DNA of 64,000 nt from Liolophura sinensis (taxonomy: Eukaryota > Mollusca > Polyplacophora > Chitonida > Chitonidae). The position numbers were made by a program, and so were the translations under genes. The stretch lies in NCBI RefSeq assembly GCF_032854445.1, contig NC_088298.1, positions 22,159,295 to 22,223,294 on the forward strand, in the 5' to 3' direction. Of this stretch, positions 46,785 to 59,078 are shown piece by piece (position 1 is the stretch's first letter; each line of letters opens with the position of its first letter). The notes below the pieces were generated by a model. It made no database searches and was not told the origin of the DNA. It worked only from the letters and a program-made list of their open reading frames with translations.

Positions 46785-48065
46785 TCAGCAGGCCCTGTAA
46801 TGATGTCCATACAGATGAATCTTCATGGTCGTGTAATGATGTCCATACAGATGAATCTTCATGGTCGTGTAATGATGTCCATACAGATGAATCTTTACGG
46901 TCGTGTAATGATGTCCATACAGATGAATCTTCATGGTCGTGTAATGATGTCCATACAGATGAATCTTCACGGTCGTGTAATGATGTCCATACAGATGAAT
47001 CTTCATGGCCAAGTAATGATGTCCATACAAATGAATCTTCATGGCCCTGTAATGATGTCCATACAGATGAATCTTCATGGCCCTGTAATGATGTCCATAC
47101 AGATGAATCTTCATGGCCCTGTAATGATGTCCATACAAATGAATGTTATTGGCTGCTGATGTTCACCCAAATGAATGTTCATGGCTGTGGTTGTTCATAC
47201 AAATGAATGTTCTTGGCTGCCGATGTTCATACAAACGAATATTCGTGGCTGTGGATGTCCATACAAATGAATCTTCATGGCTGTGGTTGTTCACGCAAAT
47301 GAATCTTCATGGCCGTGGTTGTTCATACAAATGAATCTTCATGGCTGTGGATGTCCATACAAATGAATCTTCATGGCCGTGGTTGTTCATACATATGAAT
47401 CTTCATGGCTGTGGATGGTCATCCCGATGAATCTTCATGGCTGTGGATGTTCATACAAATGAATTTTCATGGCCTTGTAATGATGTCCATACAGATGAAT
47501 CTTCATGGCCGTGGTTGTTCACGCAAATGAATCTTCATGGCCGTGGTTGTTCATACATATGAATCTTCATGGCTGTGGATGTTCATCCCGATGAATCTTC
47601 ATGGCTGTGGTTGTTCATACATATGAATCTTCATGGCTGTGGATGTTCATCCCGATGAATCTTCATGGCTGTGGATGTTCATACAAATGAATCTGCGTGG
47701 CTGTGGATGTTCATACAAATGAATCTTCATGGCTGTGGATGTCCATACAAATGAATCTGCGTGGCTGTGGATGTTCATACAAATGAATGTTCATGGCTGT
47801 GGTTGTTCATACAAATGAATCTTCATGGCTGTGGATGTTCATACAAATGAATCTTCATGGCTGTGGATGTCCATACAAATGAATCTTCGTGGCTGTGGAT
47901 GTTCATACAAATGAATCATCGTGGCTGTGGATGTCCATACAAATGAATCTTCATGGCTGTGGATGTTCATCCAAATGGACCTTCATGGCCATGGTTGTTC
48001 ATTCAAACGAATGTTCTTGGCTGCGGATGTTCATAGAAATGTTCATTCAGATGAATGTGGATGTT
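46785..48065. repeat. 36-bp minisatellite, about 35 copies
   Basis: First part unit 'tgtaatgatgtccatacaga' + 'tgaatcttcatggtcg'; from 47150 a variant 'ggctgtggatgttcatacaaatgaatcttcat' of about 30-36 bp. The unit is 12 codons, so ORFs of 117-162 codons open on both strands. Confidence 0.95.
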
Positions 48066-48204
48066 TGTGAATGAGGGTTTTATGCAAATGAATGCTTACG
48101 CTGAGAGATTTACTATTTACTATAAATATTCATTGAAAAAAATGTCAAGGAAAACATAAGGGCTTGTTCATGGAATGGCTGTTGGAGTAAATCTATGTTT
48201 GATG

Positions 48205-51020
48205 AAATGGCTGCACAAATCCCTATAACGAGGCAGGTAGTAAGTATTTGTTCATGTGAGGAGCCAGTGTCATTGTGGGCGGATCTTAGGGTCATGAATC
48301 CCCATGACAAGGCAGGTAGTAGGTGTTGTTCATGTGAGGAGCCGGTGTCATTGTAGGCATATCTTAGCGTCATGAATCCCCATGACAAGGCAGGTAGTAG
48401 GTGTTGTTCATGTGAGGAGCCAGTGTCATTGCAGGCGGATCTTAGCATCATGAATCCCCATGACAAGGCAGGTAGTAGGTATTGTTCAAGTGAGGAGCCG
48501 GTGTCATTGTAGGTGGATCTTAGTGTCATGAATCCCCATTACAAGGCAGATAGTAGGTATTGTTCATGTGAGGAGCCGGTGTCAATGTATGCGGATCTTA
48601 GTGTCGTGAATCCCCATGACAAGGCAGTCGGTGTTGTTCATGTGAGGAGCCAGTGTCATTGCAGGCGGATCTTAGCATCATGAATCCCCATGACAAGGCA
48701 GGTAGTAGGTGTTGTTCATGTGAGGAGCTGGTGTCATTGTAGGCGGATCTTAGCATCATGAATCCCCATGACAAGGCAGGCAGTAGGTATTGTTCAAGTG
48801 AGGAGCCGGTGTCATTGTAGGTGGATCTTAGTGTCATGAATCCCCATTACAAGGCAGATAGTAGGTATTGTTCATGTGAGGAGCCGGTGTCAATGTATGC
48901 GGATCTTAGTGTCGTGAATCCCCATGACAAGGCAGTCGGTGTTGTTCATGTGAGGAGCCAGTGTCATTGCAGGCGGATCTTAGCATCATGAATCCCCATG
49001 ACAAGGCAGGCAGTAGGTGTTGTTCAAGTGAGGAGCCAGTCTCATTGTAGGTGGATCTTAGCATCATGAATCCCCATGACAAGGCAGGCAGTAGGTGTTG
49101 TTCAAGTGAGGAGCCAGTGTCATTGTAGGTGGATCTTAGCGTCATGAATCCCCATGACAAGGCAGGTAGTAGGTGTTGTTCAAGTGAGGAGCCAGTGTCG
49201 TTGCAGGCGGATCTTAGCATCATGAATCCCCATGACAAGGCAGGTAGTAGGTGTTCTTCATGTGAGGAGCCAGTGTCGTTGTAGGCGGATCTTAGCGTCA
49301 TGAATCCCCATGACAAGGCAGGTAGTAGGTGTTGTTCATGTGAGGAGCCAGTGTCATTGTATGCAGATCTTAGTGTCGTGAATCCCCATGACAAGGCAGT
49401 CGGTGTTGTTCATGTGAGGAGCCAGTGTCATTGTATGCAGATCTTAGCGTCATGAATCCCCATGACACGGCAGGTAGTAGGTATGGTTCATGTGAGGAGC
49501 CGGTGTCATTGTATGCAGATCTTAGTGTCGTGAATCCCCATGACAAGGCAGTCGGTGTTGTTCATGTGAGGAGCCAGTGTCATTGTATGCAGATCTTAGC
49601 GTCATGAATCCCCATGACACGGCAGGTAGTAGGTATGGTTCATGTGAGGAGCCGGTGTCATTGTATGCAGATCTTAGTGTCGTGAATCCCCATGACAAGG
49701 CAGTCGGTGTTGTTCATGTGAGGAGCCAGTGTCATTGTATGCAGATCTTAGTGTCATGAATCCCCATGACAAGGCAGGCAGTCGGTGTTGTTTATGTGAG
49801 GAGCCGGTGTCATTGTAGGTGGATCTTAGCATCATGAATCCCCATGACAAGGCAGGCAGTAGGTATTGTTCATGTGAGGAGCCAGTGTCATTGCAGGCGG
49901 ATCTTAGCATCATGAATCCCCATGACAAGGCAGGTAGTAGGTGTTGTTCATGTGAGGAGCCGGTGTCATTGTATGCGGATCTTAGTGTCGTGAATCCCCA
50001 TGACAAGGCAGTCGGTGTTGTTCATGTGAGGAGCCAGTGTCATTGCAGGCGGATCTTAGCGTCATGAATCCCCATGACAAGGCAGTCGGTGTTGTTTATG
50101 TGAGGAGCCAGTGTCATTGTAGGTGGATCTTAGCATCATGAATCCCCATGACAAGGCAGGTAGTAGGTGTTGTTCATGTGAGGAGCCAGTGTCATTGTAT
50201 GCGGATCTTAGTGTCGTGAATCCCCATGACAAGGCAGTCGGTGTTGTTCATGTGAGGAGCCAGTGTCATTGTATGCAGATCTTAGCGTCATGAATCCCCA
50301 TGACACGGCAGGTAGTAGGTATTGTTCATGTGAGGAGCCGGTGTCATTGTAGGTGGATCTTAGCATCATGAATCCCCATGACAAGGCAGTAGGTGTTGTT
50401 CAAGTGAGGAGCCAGTGTCATTGCAGGTGGATCTTAGTGTCATGAATCCCCATCACAAGGCAGGTAGTAGGTGTTGTTCATGTGAGGAGCCAGTGTCATT
50501 GTAGGTGGATCTTAGTGTCGTGAATCCCCATCACAAGGCAGGTAGTAGGTGTTGTTCATGTGAGGAGCCAGTGTCATTGTAGGTGGATCTTAGTGTCATG
50601 AATCCCCATGACAAGGCAGGTAGTAGGTGTTGTTCAAGTGAGGAGCCAGTGTCATTGTAGGTGGATCTTAGTGTCATGAATCCCCATCACAAGGCAGGTA
50701 GTAGGTGTTGTTCATGTGAGGAGCCAGTGTCATTGTAGGTGGATCTTAGCGTCATGAATCTCCATGACAAGGCAGTCGGTGTTGTTCATGTGAGGAGCCA
50801 GTGTCATTGTATGCAGATCTTAGTGTCATGAATCCCCATCACAAGGCAGGTAGTAGGTGTTGTTCATGTGAGAAGCCAGTGTCATTGTAGGTGGATCTTA
50901 GCGTCATAAATCCCCATGACAAGGCAGGTAGTAGGTGTTGTTCAAGTGAGGAGCCAGTGTCATTGCAGGTGGATCTTAGTGTCATGAATCCCCATCACAA
51001 GGCAGGTAGTAGGTGTTATT
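48205..51020. repeat. 78-bp satellite, about 36 copies
   Basis: Unit contains 'ttcatgtgaggagccagtgt', 'cattgtaggcggatcttagc' and 'gtcatgaatccccatgacaa'. A shorter variant ends 'ggcagtcggtgttg' and lacks four bases. 26 codons per full unit produce the minus-strand ORFs. Confidence 0.97.
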
Positions 51021-51439
51021 CGTGTAGCCGTGAAGTAATTTTGTACGTGTAAATGTGTTTTTTCAAATTGCATGAGATTTGTCAGCCCTATAACTTCTAG
51101 TCAAAAAATCTCATTTAAAAATTTTTCTTGGACCGGCAGCGTATACGTGCAGACCTACAAAAAAAATAAACTATTGTATTTTATGGACTTTATTATACAT
51201 ATAGGCCTACCATGCATGTATTTCTACTGAAGCTATATGTTTGTTTACCGTTTACATCATTTATTCTTAATAGCCATCCTGACCGGTGCTTAGTTATGGA
51301 CTATAATGTATCTGATGTTTGTTTATAGGGATAAGACCTTAAAGAAGATATATTAGAGATTTTTTGGTAAATTAAAAATCCATATTCACCTGTCAAATCC
51401 AATTTTTTGGATTTAACAAGAATAGCTGAAAGTATTGTT

Positions 51440-51703
51440 GGTGCCTCCTTGGCCGAGAAGAGTAACGTGACACAGTGCAGCGCAATGACCCAGGAGCCTC
51501 TCACCAATGCGGTCGCTGTGAGTTCAAGTCCAGCTTATGCTGGCTTCCTCTCCGGCCATAAGTGGGAAGGTCTTGCAGCAATGTGCGTATGGTCGTGGGT
51601 TACCCCTGGGCTCTGCCCGGTTTCCTCCCACCATAATGCTGGCCGACATCGTATAAGTGAAATATTTTTGAGCCCAGTGCAAAACATCAATCCAGTAAAT
51701 AAC
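51440..51703 (+). mobile_element. SINE, full-length copy
   Basis: Head 'ggtgcctccttggccgagaag', B box 'gagttcaagtcc', body 'ggtcgtgggttacccctgggc', tail 'aacatcaatccagtaaata'. Confidence 0.85.
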
Positions 51704-52522
51704 GTACACGTACTGTTCATAGTGTTAAAACGATTCTAATGTTTGAAAAAGTGATAATGTGTTGTGCTTTATAATCTATAGGATTTTATTGTTGGTTTTG
51801 AATGGTAACACATGCACAGATGAGGCGGATAATTAATTATTAATTATTTGGGCTAATAGCTTATACTTTTAACTGGATTTGATGTTTTGCTGGAAATCTC
51901 CTTAAAAGGGCTTGTTGATCCAAGCTTTTGCACTATCCTGAGCTCATTAATACAGATGTTGATGTTTTGAAGTGTTTCTAGGAAGTAATCTTTGTTTTCT
52001 TACACTATGAATCTTGCCTGTGAAAACGTACGTCTTTCATGTGAAAGTCTTCATATATTCATGGTATACCTAACTCAGCTTGACCTTTTTTTTATTATAC
52101 ATGTCTTATAGTGTTATACAAAGTCTTAGGCCACATTGTCTTTTTCAGTCCATTTTTTGAACAGACTGTCCAGGATAAAGTAAATCTGTGGATTAAATAT
52201 TTTCTTAAGATGTTACAAACTATTTTCATACTGCAATGTTAATTTTGAGTTCTCAATTCTACCAGTTGACAAAACTAATGAATTTCTGTAAAGACAGGAT
52301 CAGTGAATTTCTCAAAAAATTAAGGAATAGGAAATCTTCAGGATTTGATTTTCGGGACAGCTCGGGACAACGTTGTAGAGTTGTGACGTCATACAGCAAA
52401 CTGACTCATGTCGGCATCTGGCGAAAAGGATGCGGAAATTCAGTAACTGTGGAGGACACGGAGAGACTTGGTGGAAAGCATTCTAGTTTTATTCAAAAAA
52501 CAGAAATTAAGATCAAATACTG

Positions 52523-52557
<35 letters not shown>

Positions 52558-52948
52558 ATATATATGGATATAACAAGTATACGATTATTCTGATGTCGAT
52601 AAATGATACAATTAAGAAAGCAATTTTTTTTGGTTATTATTTTCCCTGTGATAACAATATGGGCATGCAAATTTAAAAGCAGATATAAAAGATTATTCCT
52701 CTAAAATTAAATATATATATATATATATATATGTACATTTTTGTGTGTGTTAAAAATATTCACAATGTGGCATTATACCTTAACGATGTAACTTCCGTAT
52801 GTGGATTCTAAAATAAACAGCTGACAATTGCTGTACCCATAGTAGTTAAATTGTGTTACTTACCTGTTACTTAATTGAACATGTTACTTAATACATGAAT
52901 GCAAGCACCATCTACAAAATTGCTAATTTGCACACGGTAAATACTTTG
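51704..52948. other. Intergenic with CA and TA microsatellites
   Basis: (CA)n at 52527-52554 and (TA)n at 52711-52731. A 146-codon ORF at 52236-52676 runs through the CA repeat and has no family features. Confidence 0.6.
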
Positions 52949-53155
52949 GGGGCCTCCGTGGCTTGGTGAGACTCTGGAGCCTATTACCAATACGGTGGAT
53001 GTCAGTTCAAGTCCAGTTCATGCTGCTACCAACCTGCGGATGGTCATGGGATTTTCCCGGTCCGTCTGTCCGGTTTCCGCCCGTCGAATATTTCGGCGTC
53101 TTACAAGTGAAATATTCTTGAGCACGGCGTAAATTTATTAAATAAGTAAATAAAT
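52949..53155 (+). mobile_element. SINE with internal deletion
   Basis: Head 'ggggcctccgtggcttggtg', B box 'cagttcaagtcc', tail 'gagcacggcgtaaatttat'. Shorter than the copy at 18122. Confidence 0.78.
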
Positions 53156-54782
53156 ATATTTTTTGCGTGTAGAGACTTGTCACACTAGGACTCAAATTTA
53201 TCAAACCATGAAGTCATAAATTGCAAGTGATTAGAAAGCCAAACTCAGAACAGAGAAGAGCAAAAACTGTTGTTCGTACTTTGTTCTGCAGTGAAGAATT
53301 AGTGTACAAAATTTAAACTTGTAGTATACGCATCTTAATTGTAGCTACATGTATTTGAATTTTTGACTGTCTTAAGACGTTCAATAAAGATGCAGCTACA
53401 ACCCAGCTACAACCACCTGCTACCTCGATTTTCTGGGTGAATTGCGGCCGATTCGCCCAGATTGAAACCCAAGAAATTGTTTGCATTTACACCAAAACTA
53501 ATTCTTCGAATCGTACGGGAATCCTATACAATATCACATGAACGCATGATATCACAGGCGCTTTGTGATAAATATGTAGAGACGATTTGTATATGACCAT
53601 TTGCCATGTTCGTGTCAACAAGATCCGATTGATAGGCCGACTTGACATGCGAGTTCACGCAGGTGTAGAGGAGACAAAGTGGCCGGAGTTCTCGCAAACT
53701 ATATAATGCGGCGAAAAGGAGTGATTTTACGGTAGTTGTTGGAATCAACGGCGTCCTTTAGCATCAGCTACGGTAAAACTGCATCTTTAAAGGTTTTCAC
53801 AGCGCACCTGCCGCTGTCTATACGCTTGCTCTACATCACTGCCACCGATGAAGCTTGACCTTTGGAGCCTGTGCAACACACGTGCGTTCGTTTAGGCTTA
53901 GCCTCATCACATACTTGTGCATACTTGTAATCAGCGTTGATCAATAAAACTGTCACGTGATCGTTAGAATCGTGTCAAACATACTTTAGACAAAAAGAAT
54001 GCATGTGCACCAAGTATTAATAGAAACAACATTGAAGCTGTATTTTCTGATATCACTTAATTGCTGCTTCACTCGTTAGACTCTTCATTCAACTTATTAA
54101 GATATATTGCAGAATAGATGTACGATAGGCAAACCAGCTGATCGCAGCTGGCTCTTGTGGAAGCAGGGAAGCACCTGATTGCATTCCGACTGCCTCACGA
54201 TCGCTGGCGACAGCTTCACGATCGCTGGCGAGAGCCTCACAATCTCTGGCGACAGCTTCACAATCGCTAGTGACAGCTTCAGATTGTTTGGCATTCGCAA
54301 AGAGAATCCCCACGAATTATCGTAAGATCAATCCAAGATTTACGACGACTGTAGGTGTCTGAACTATACAGTCTGCTTCTTTTAACTTGACATCCTACAT
54401 TCAGCGCATCCGTTTTCGTTGGCGCGTTTCGCGTGATTGTCCATTTTGTTTCGGTTTTTGCGTTAGGTCGTTTACCATGTAACGTCTGTATACTGTAAGT
54501 TCTTTATTTTTACTGATAATAAAGAAAAGTAAAACTTAGGAATCATTTCGAATCGCACTAACAGGCCTCATATATTTAGAAACACGGTGTTAATGAACAC
54601 CTGAAAATATTTAGAAGCCAACACTGTTAAGTGGTGTTCTAAACAAACACCATTCATCAAAACCGCCTCTGAATGAAAACCATTTACCGATACCACCTTT
54701 CTGCTGAACAATGTGTTCGAACATGCTGTCTGAATACCGTCACTTTGCAACACCCTTTCTCAGTAGTAGTTTCTTAACACCA
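53156..54782. other. Intergenic; short 21-bp repeat
   Basis: No gene seen. 54192-54275 holds four 21-bp units ('gcctcacgatcgctggcgaca'), rich in CGATCG. 53640-53760 resembles 27670-27790 (see findings). Confidence 0.6.
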
Positions 54783-55027
54783 TGCCGCCACTGAAGTATC
54801 ATGCCGAAAACACCAGATATGACACCCCAGCCAGTCATACCGGCACTGAAGAATCATGCCGAAGACACCAGACATGACACCCCACCAACTCACTTTATAC
54901 TGACACCGGACCAACCAGTCTTGTTTCCTTACTCAACCCTCTCAGAGTTAAACCCCGAGCGAGGAAACAGCTAGGAACCATCTTTAAAGTCTCTGCTGTG
55001 ATCCGACCCGGGTTTGATCCCAGGAAA
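54783..55027 (+). mobile_element. Interspersed family 2 with internal duplication
   Basis: The block 'actgaagtatcatgccgaa...caccagacatgacacccca' occurs twice in a row, then the family end 'gacccgggtttgatcccagg'. Confidence 0.7.
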
Positions 55028-55267
55028 CAAGCTGAGTAAACTATGTTTATTGATTTATTTGAATGTTGACTATTGCCACAATTGAGAATTTTGCACTAAT
55101 GCGATGATGGTCAGTTTTATGGGTGCAGAAAACCGTATCAAGTGCCCGGCGTTAAACCACGAACTATGGGCAAGTTATCTGCTAACTTGTCTCGTTATAA
55201 TTGGCAAAATGACAAGTGGTCTTCAACGATTGCTAGAGCGAGCAAACCGCAATGTCTTCTGTCCAGG

Positions 55268-55380
55268 GCAATGATTATTTATTTGACTGGTGTTTTACGC
55301 CCTGCACAAAAATATTTCACTTATACGACGGCGTCCAGTATTATGGTGGGCGGAAACCGGGCAGAGCCCCGTGGAAAAGG
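55268..55380 (-). mobile_element. SINE tail fragment
   Basis: 'ttatttgactggtgttttacgccctgcac' to 'aaccgggcagagccccg'. Confidence 0.75.
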
Positions 55381-56369
55381 GCAATGGTCAATACACCAGA
55401 TTAAGAACTTGAAAATGTCGATGTATATAAGAAGGGTGGAGTCGATGGAAGTATACTTAATGAGCCTCCTCTGTATTACGTCTGGCTTGTCACACGACCG
55501 CAACTACATGTATGACATAAAGCGAGATTAGTTTTTGAGGCGAGAAACTGCGAGAAGTGTGATCTTGACTACAGGAGTACGCTTATGCAGTTCATATGTA
55601 GGTTTTGCCATGATACAGTGACAATCGTTTTTTGTAGGCAACAGAATGTAGAAAAGCATAACATCATGCAGTCACTGGGAGCCTGTGGCACATGTACATG
55701 TAGCCTATATCATCAGGGAACCTTTAGATTTCCTCCAAATGGCTCAAAACCACATAGGGGCCTACGTTTTTCCAAATCAGTTTACAAAATTTAATTGTGT
55801 GCTCAGCTAGCTAGTGCCGCTTTAAATTCGAAACACGCCATTAGCCAATTTTCAGAGGTCCCACCGAACCACATCACACTGCTTAAAACTTGCCATTTAA
55901 ATCGAAGAGTGATCTCAAGGGAGTTAATTCGGCGCGGTACTATTCAGCTACTATCTAACCTTCTGATTCTTTGCCATATTTGCATCCTAACCTCTCGGCA
56001 ATGTGCCCACCCCACTCAACCATGCCAAGTTCCCCCGGCCATGTCTCTCTTGGTCTGCCCACTTCCCCTCTCGGTCTTTTGGCGGGAAATGGGCAGGCGG
56101 CAGTAAATATTTTTGAATGATCTGAAACGACTGACCGTTAATTTAGTTTGGCGGCTGTGCGCATGTCTCTTTTGGCGCCTAGAGCGATGCAGAATTCCAA
56201 AAAATGGCATAGCTGCATAAGCATGGTACGGTACTGTAAAGATAGTTTATCGCCTTTTATTTTTATCGCATCTTAACTGCGTTAAGCGTTCACACATCAG
56301 TCAAATACATGTATAGACCAACATGATACTAAGTTACAACTAAAATGGGTGTATATAATGTTATGGCAA

Positions 56370-56510
56370 TTATTTATTTATTTATTTGATGGGTGATGTA
56401 CGCCGTACACAAGAATTTCCCTTTTATACGACGGCGGCCAGCGTTCTTGTGGAAGGAAACCCATCAGACCCACAGGAAACCCACGACCATCCGCAGGTTG
56501 CTGACAGATA
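56370..56510 (-). mobile_element. SINE tail fragment
   Basis: 'tatttatttatttgatgggtgatgtacgccg' to 'cacgaccatccgcaggttgctgacag'. Confidence 0.75.
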
Positions 56511-57041
56511 TTTCTAAGTACAATTTGATGGTAAGTCCATATCGTAATCCGACAGAATGTGCTTGTATTTGTAAGTTTTGCTTATATAAACAAAGTTTAT
56601 TTGTGTTTGCAGTCTCAACTCTACCTGTATATCTGTCGTAAAATACACCAGGTTTTTGTACAGACCTTTGTACAGTGATTTTAATATTCTATCGTTAAGC
56701 AGTGTTACACTAAAAAAGGAACCTGTTAATAGACCTGGTACGGTAAGGCGGAGAATCGGCCCCAGAGAGGTATGATAAGAAAGTGTAAATTTCCAAACCC
56801 TAGCACAATTTTGTAAATTTCCAAATCAGATCTATAAATGTTGGTCGAAACTTTCATTAAAGTTATATGACCATAAAATAAATGATTGTTTAGTAATAAC
56901 CCTCCCAAAATGTACTCTCGATCAAAAACCACAATTTTTCGTCCAAATGGGGCACTATGTCCTTAATTTACAGTATGAAGATCAGCGTTAACCAGAAAAT
57001 TATCTTTACTGAAAATTTCACTGATGTATATCTACGTGAGT

Positions 57042-57214
57042 AAAGTCGCTGTGGAGAGCAAGCAAAGTCATTGTGGAGAACAAGCGAAGTCATTGTGGAG
57101 AACAAGCGAAGTCACTGTGGGGAACAAGCGAAGTCACTGTGGGGAACAAGCGAAGTCAATGTGGAGAACAAGCGAAGTCATTGTGGAGAACAAGCGAAGT
57201 CACTGTGGAGAACA
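57042..57214. repeat. 22-bp tandem repeat, about 8 copies
   Basis: Unit 'tgtggagaacaagcgaagtc' + 'at'. 22 bp cycles frames, giving short repetitive ORFs. Confidence 0.95.
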
Positions 57215-58936
57215 GTTTGCAACTTGAGGAAGAGTTCGTATCTTCATAGTCATATTTGTCTTTGGGAACAAACTTTCTGTGAGTAAAGATATAGGCCCTC
57301 TTAAATTAAATAAGTGTTATCATGAATTAGAAAGAGTAATTGTTAAGGTATGATATAAAGAAACACAGCTTGGCAACTGTAGCGAAATCATACGTGAATC
57401 CTGGTTGAGAGCACGTGTGGTCTTCTAGCACTAGCACTAACATGTTACGCGTAGCGTAAGTATTAGACTGAAAGTTATATATATTTATTTAATTTATAGG
57501 TACATAACTGCGTGATAAAGAATTTTTCAGAAAGTTACATTTGTGGTGCAATCATTTTTCCCCATTATACAGTGTCTAATGAAAGAAAAATGATATTTTA
57601 GCGTGACTGGAGTAGGCTTCCTTTTTATTCGATTTTATGATCTATGTGTCTCACCAGTACATGTTTGGAACTTTGTAGGTCGAATGTTTGTCATATAACA
57701 GCAAAAGAAGAGTAGCACAGAACTGCACAGAAGAAGTGGCCTTACTCCGAGTGTGTCCATAGCTGTCACTCACAGCTATAGTCAGTTTCGCTGCTTTAGG
57801 TGCACCGTTTCTTGCGCTGGGGCCGATTCCCCCGCCTTACCATACCAGGCCCTTTAACAGAAAGTCTTTCGTCGGAGGGATGATAAAATGTATTCTGCTG
57901 TTGCAACGGATTATTTTGTTAAATATAACACACACTTTCTATTAGTTCAACATAGAGATTCTATTAGACTAACAGAATATCATGTTGAATATGACAAAGT
58001 TTTATGTCATAATAAGAGAATACATTCTAGCATCGATCTGACAACAGGCTTTCTGTTAAAATTAACAAATTACTTTTTTGAGTGTAGACTGAACTTAAAA
58101 AATCTGTCACTTAGAAATTAACGAATCTACTCAAGAGCTTATGGAATCAATCCGGTAACTTGGCACAGTTATTTGTTACGGTGTATAGATCTACTGGTCA
58201 CTAAGGGTCAGCAAGCCGTAATAACCCCCTGATGCTGAGCATTCATCCACAACGGAGATACGATTAGACCTTATTATAAACCTCGCAATCCAGCCAGGTG
58301 TAGGTAAACATCTATTGTGACCGTTCATATAGGTGCAAGGTGCGAATGGACATTGTGTCCTAAACCTTCTAATATAAGGACTAATATTTTGGATATAATT
58401 CTCGTGCCCAAAAAATTAAAATTTGGTCATTTTTCTATAAAGTGATATACTAAAGGACAATCTCATTTGAATTAAAAAATCAAAAATGATAAGAAATACT
58501 GATCATTACATAGCAAATGCCCCGAATAAGTGTGTTACAAATTATAACAAATACAATTTGCGTATTATAGGCCTATATAGGATTTTTACAAAGTCTCCTT
58601 CACAACGGCACCATTAGTTACGTCAACCGAACCTGCAAAGGACTGCGAACTCGAAGGTGACAACTATAGCTAAGCTGGTTACGAGAAAAGTCTGTGCATT
58701 AGTCTGCTATATGAGACACAGGATAATAAAAACTGTAGAAAGTTAAGCCTCACAACCTTGGTAAATGCAAGGTCAGTTCATTGTATTTCTCAGGTATATA
58801 TGGAGTCACGTCTGCATTTAACCACACAGTGCTTCAACTCAGGTGTTTGAGAAAGTGCAAGAGCAGTCTTGCAGAAACACTATCCAACTTTAACAAAGGA
58901 GCGGAACAAATGTTCAGCAGCCAAGACGGAGTGTTG
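57215..58936. other. Intergenic region upstream of gene C
   Basis: AT-rich; no element or gene recognised. Confidence 0.4.
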
Positions 58937-58943
58937 TATATAA
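58937..58943 (+). promoter_or_regulatory. Possible TATA box of gene C
   Basis: TATATAA 72 bp before the gene C start codon, a usual distance for a TATA box with a leader of about 45 nt. Weak evidence in an AT-rich background. Confidence 0.35.
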
Positions 58944-59014
58944 CATTGTAACCTGTAACCATACATCTGGATACATATAGATCCGTACATACTCTGCAAA
59001 CTTGAAGAGGCATA

Positions 59015-59078
59015 ATGGCAAGATTGTGGGATGTTCAACGTATCTTGCTGCTTGCCATGGTTTTCGTCATTGTACTAG
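59015..59078 (+). CDS. Gene C exon 1: signal peptide
   Basis: MARLWDVQRILLLAMVFVIV then CTAG|GTGCGT, phase 1. Exactly 64 nt, as in gene A. Confidence 0.78.

Noticed and set aside
46718-50067. ORFs of 100-160 codons on both strands
   Set aside because: Products of 36-bp and 78-bp repeats whose lengths are multiples of three.
13186-51020. Repeat arrays as CRISPR
   Set aside because: Units are contiguous without unique spacers, and the genome is eukaryotic.
52236-52676. 146-codon plus-strand ORF
   Set aside because: Contains a (TH)n stretch from a CA microsatellite, no recognisable domain and no splice partner.
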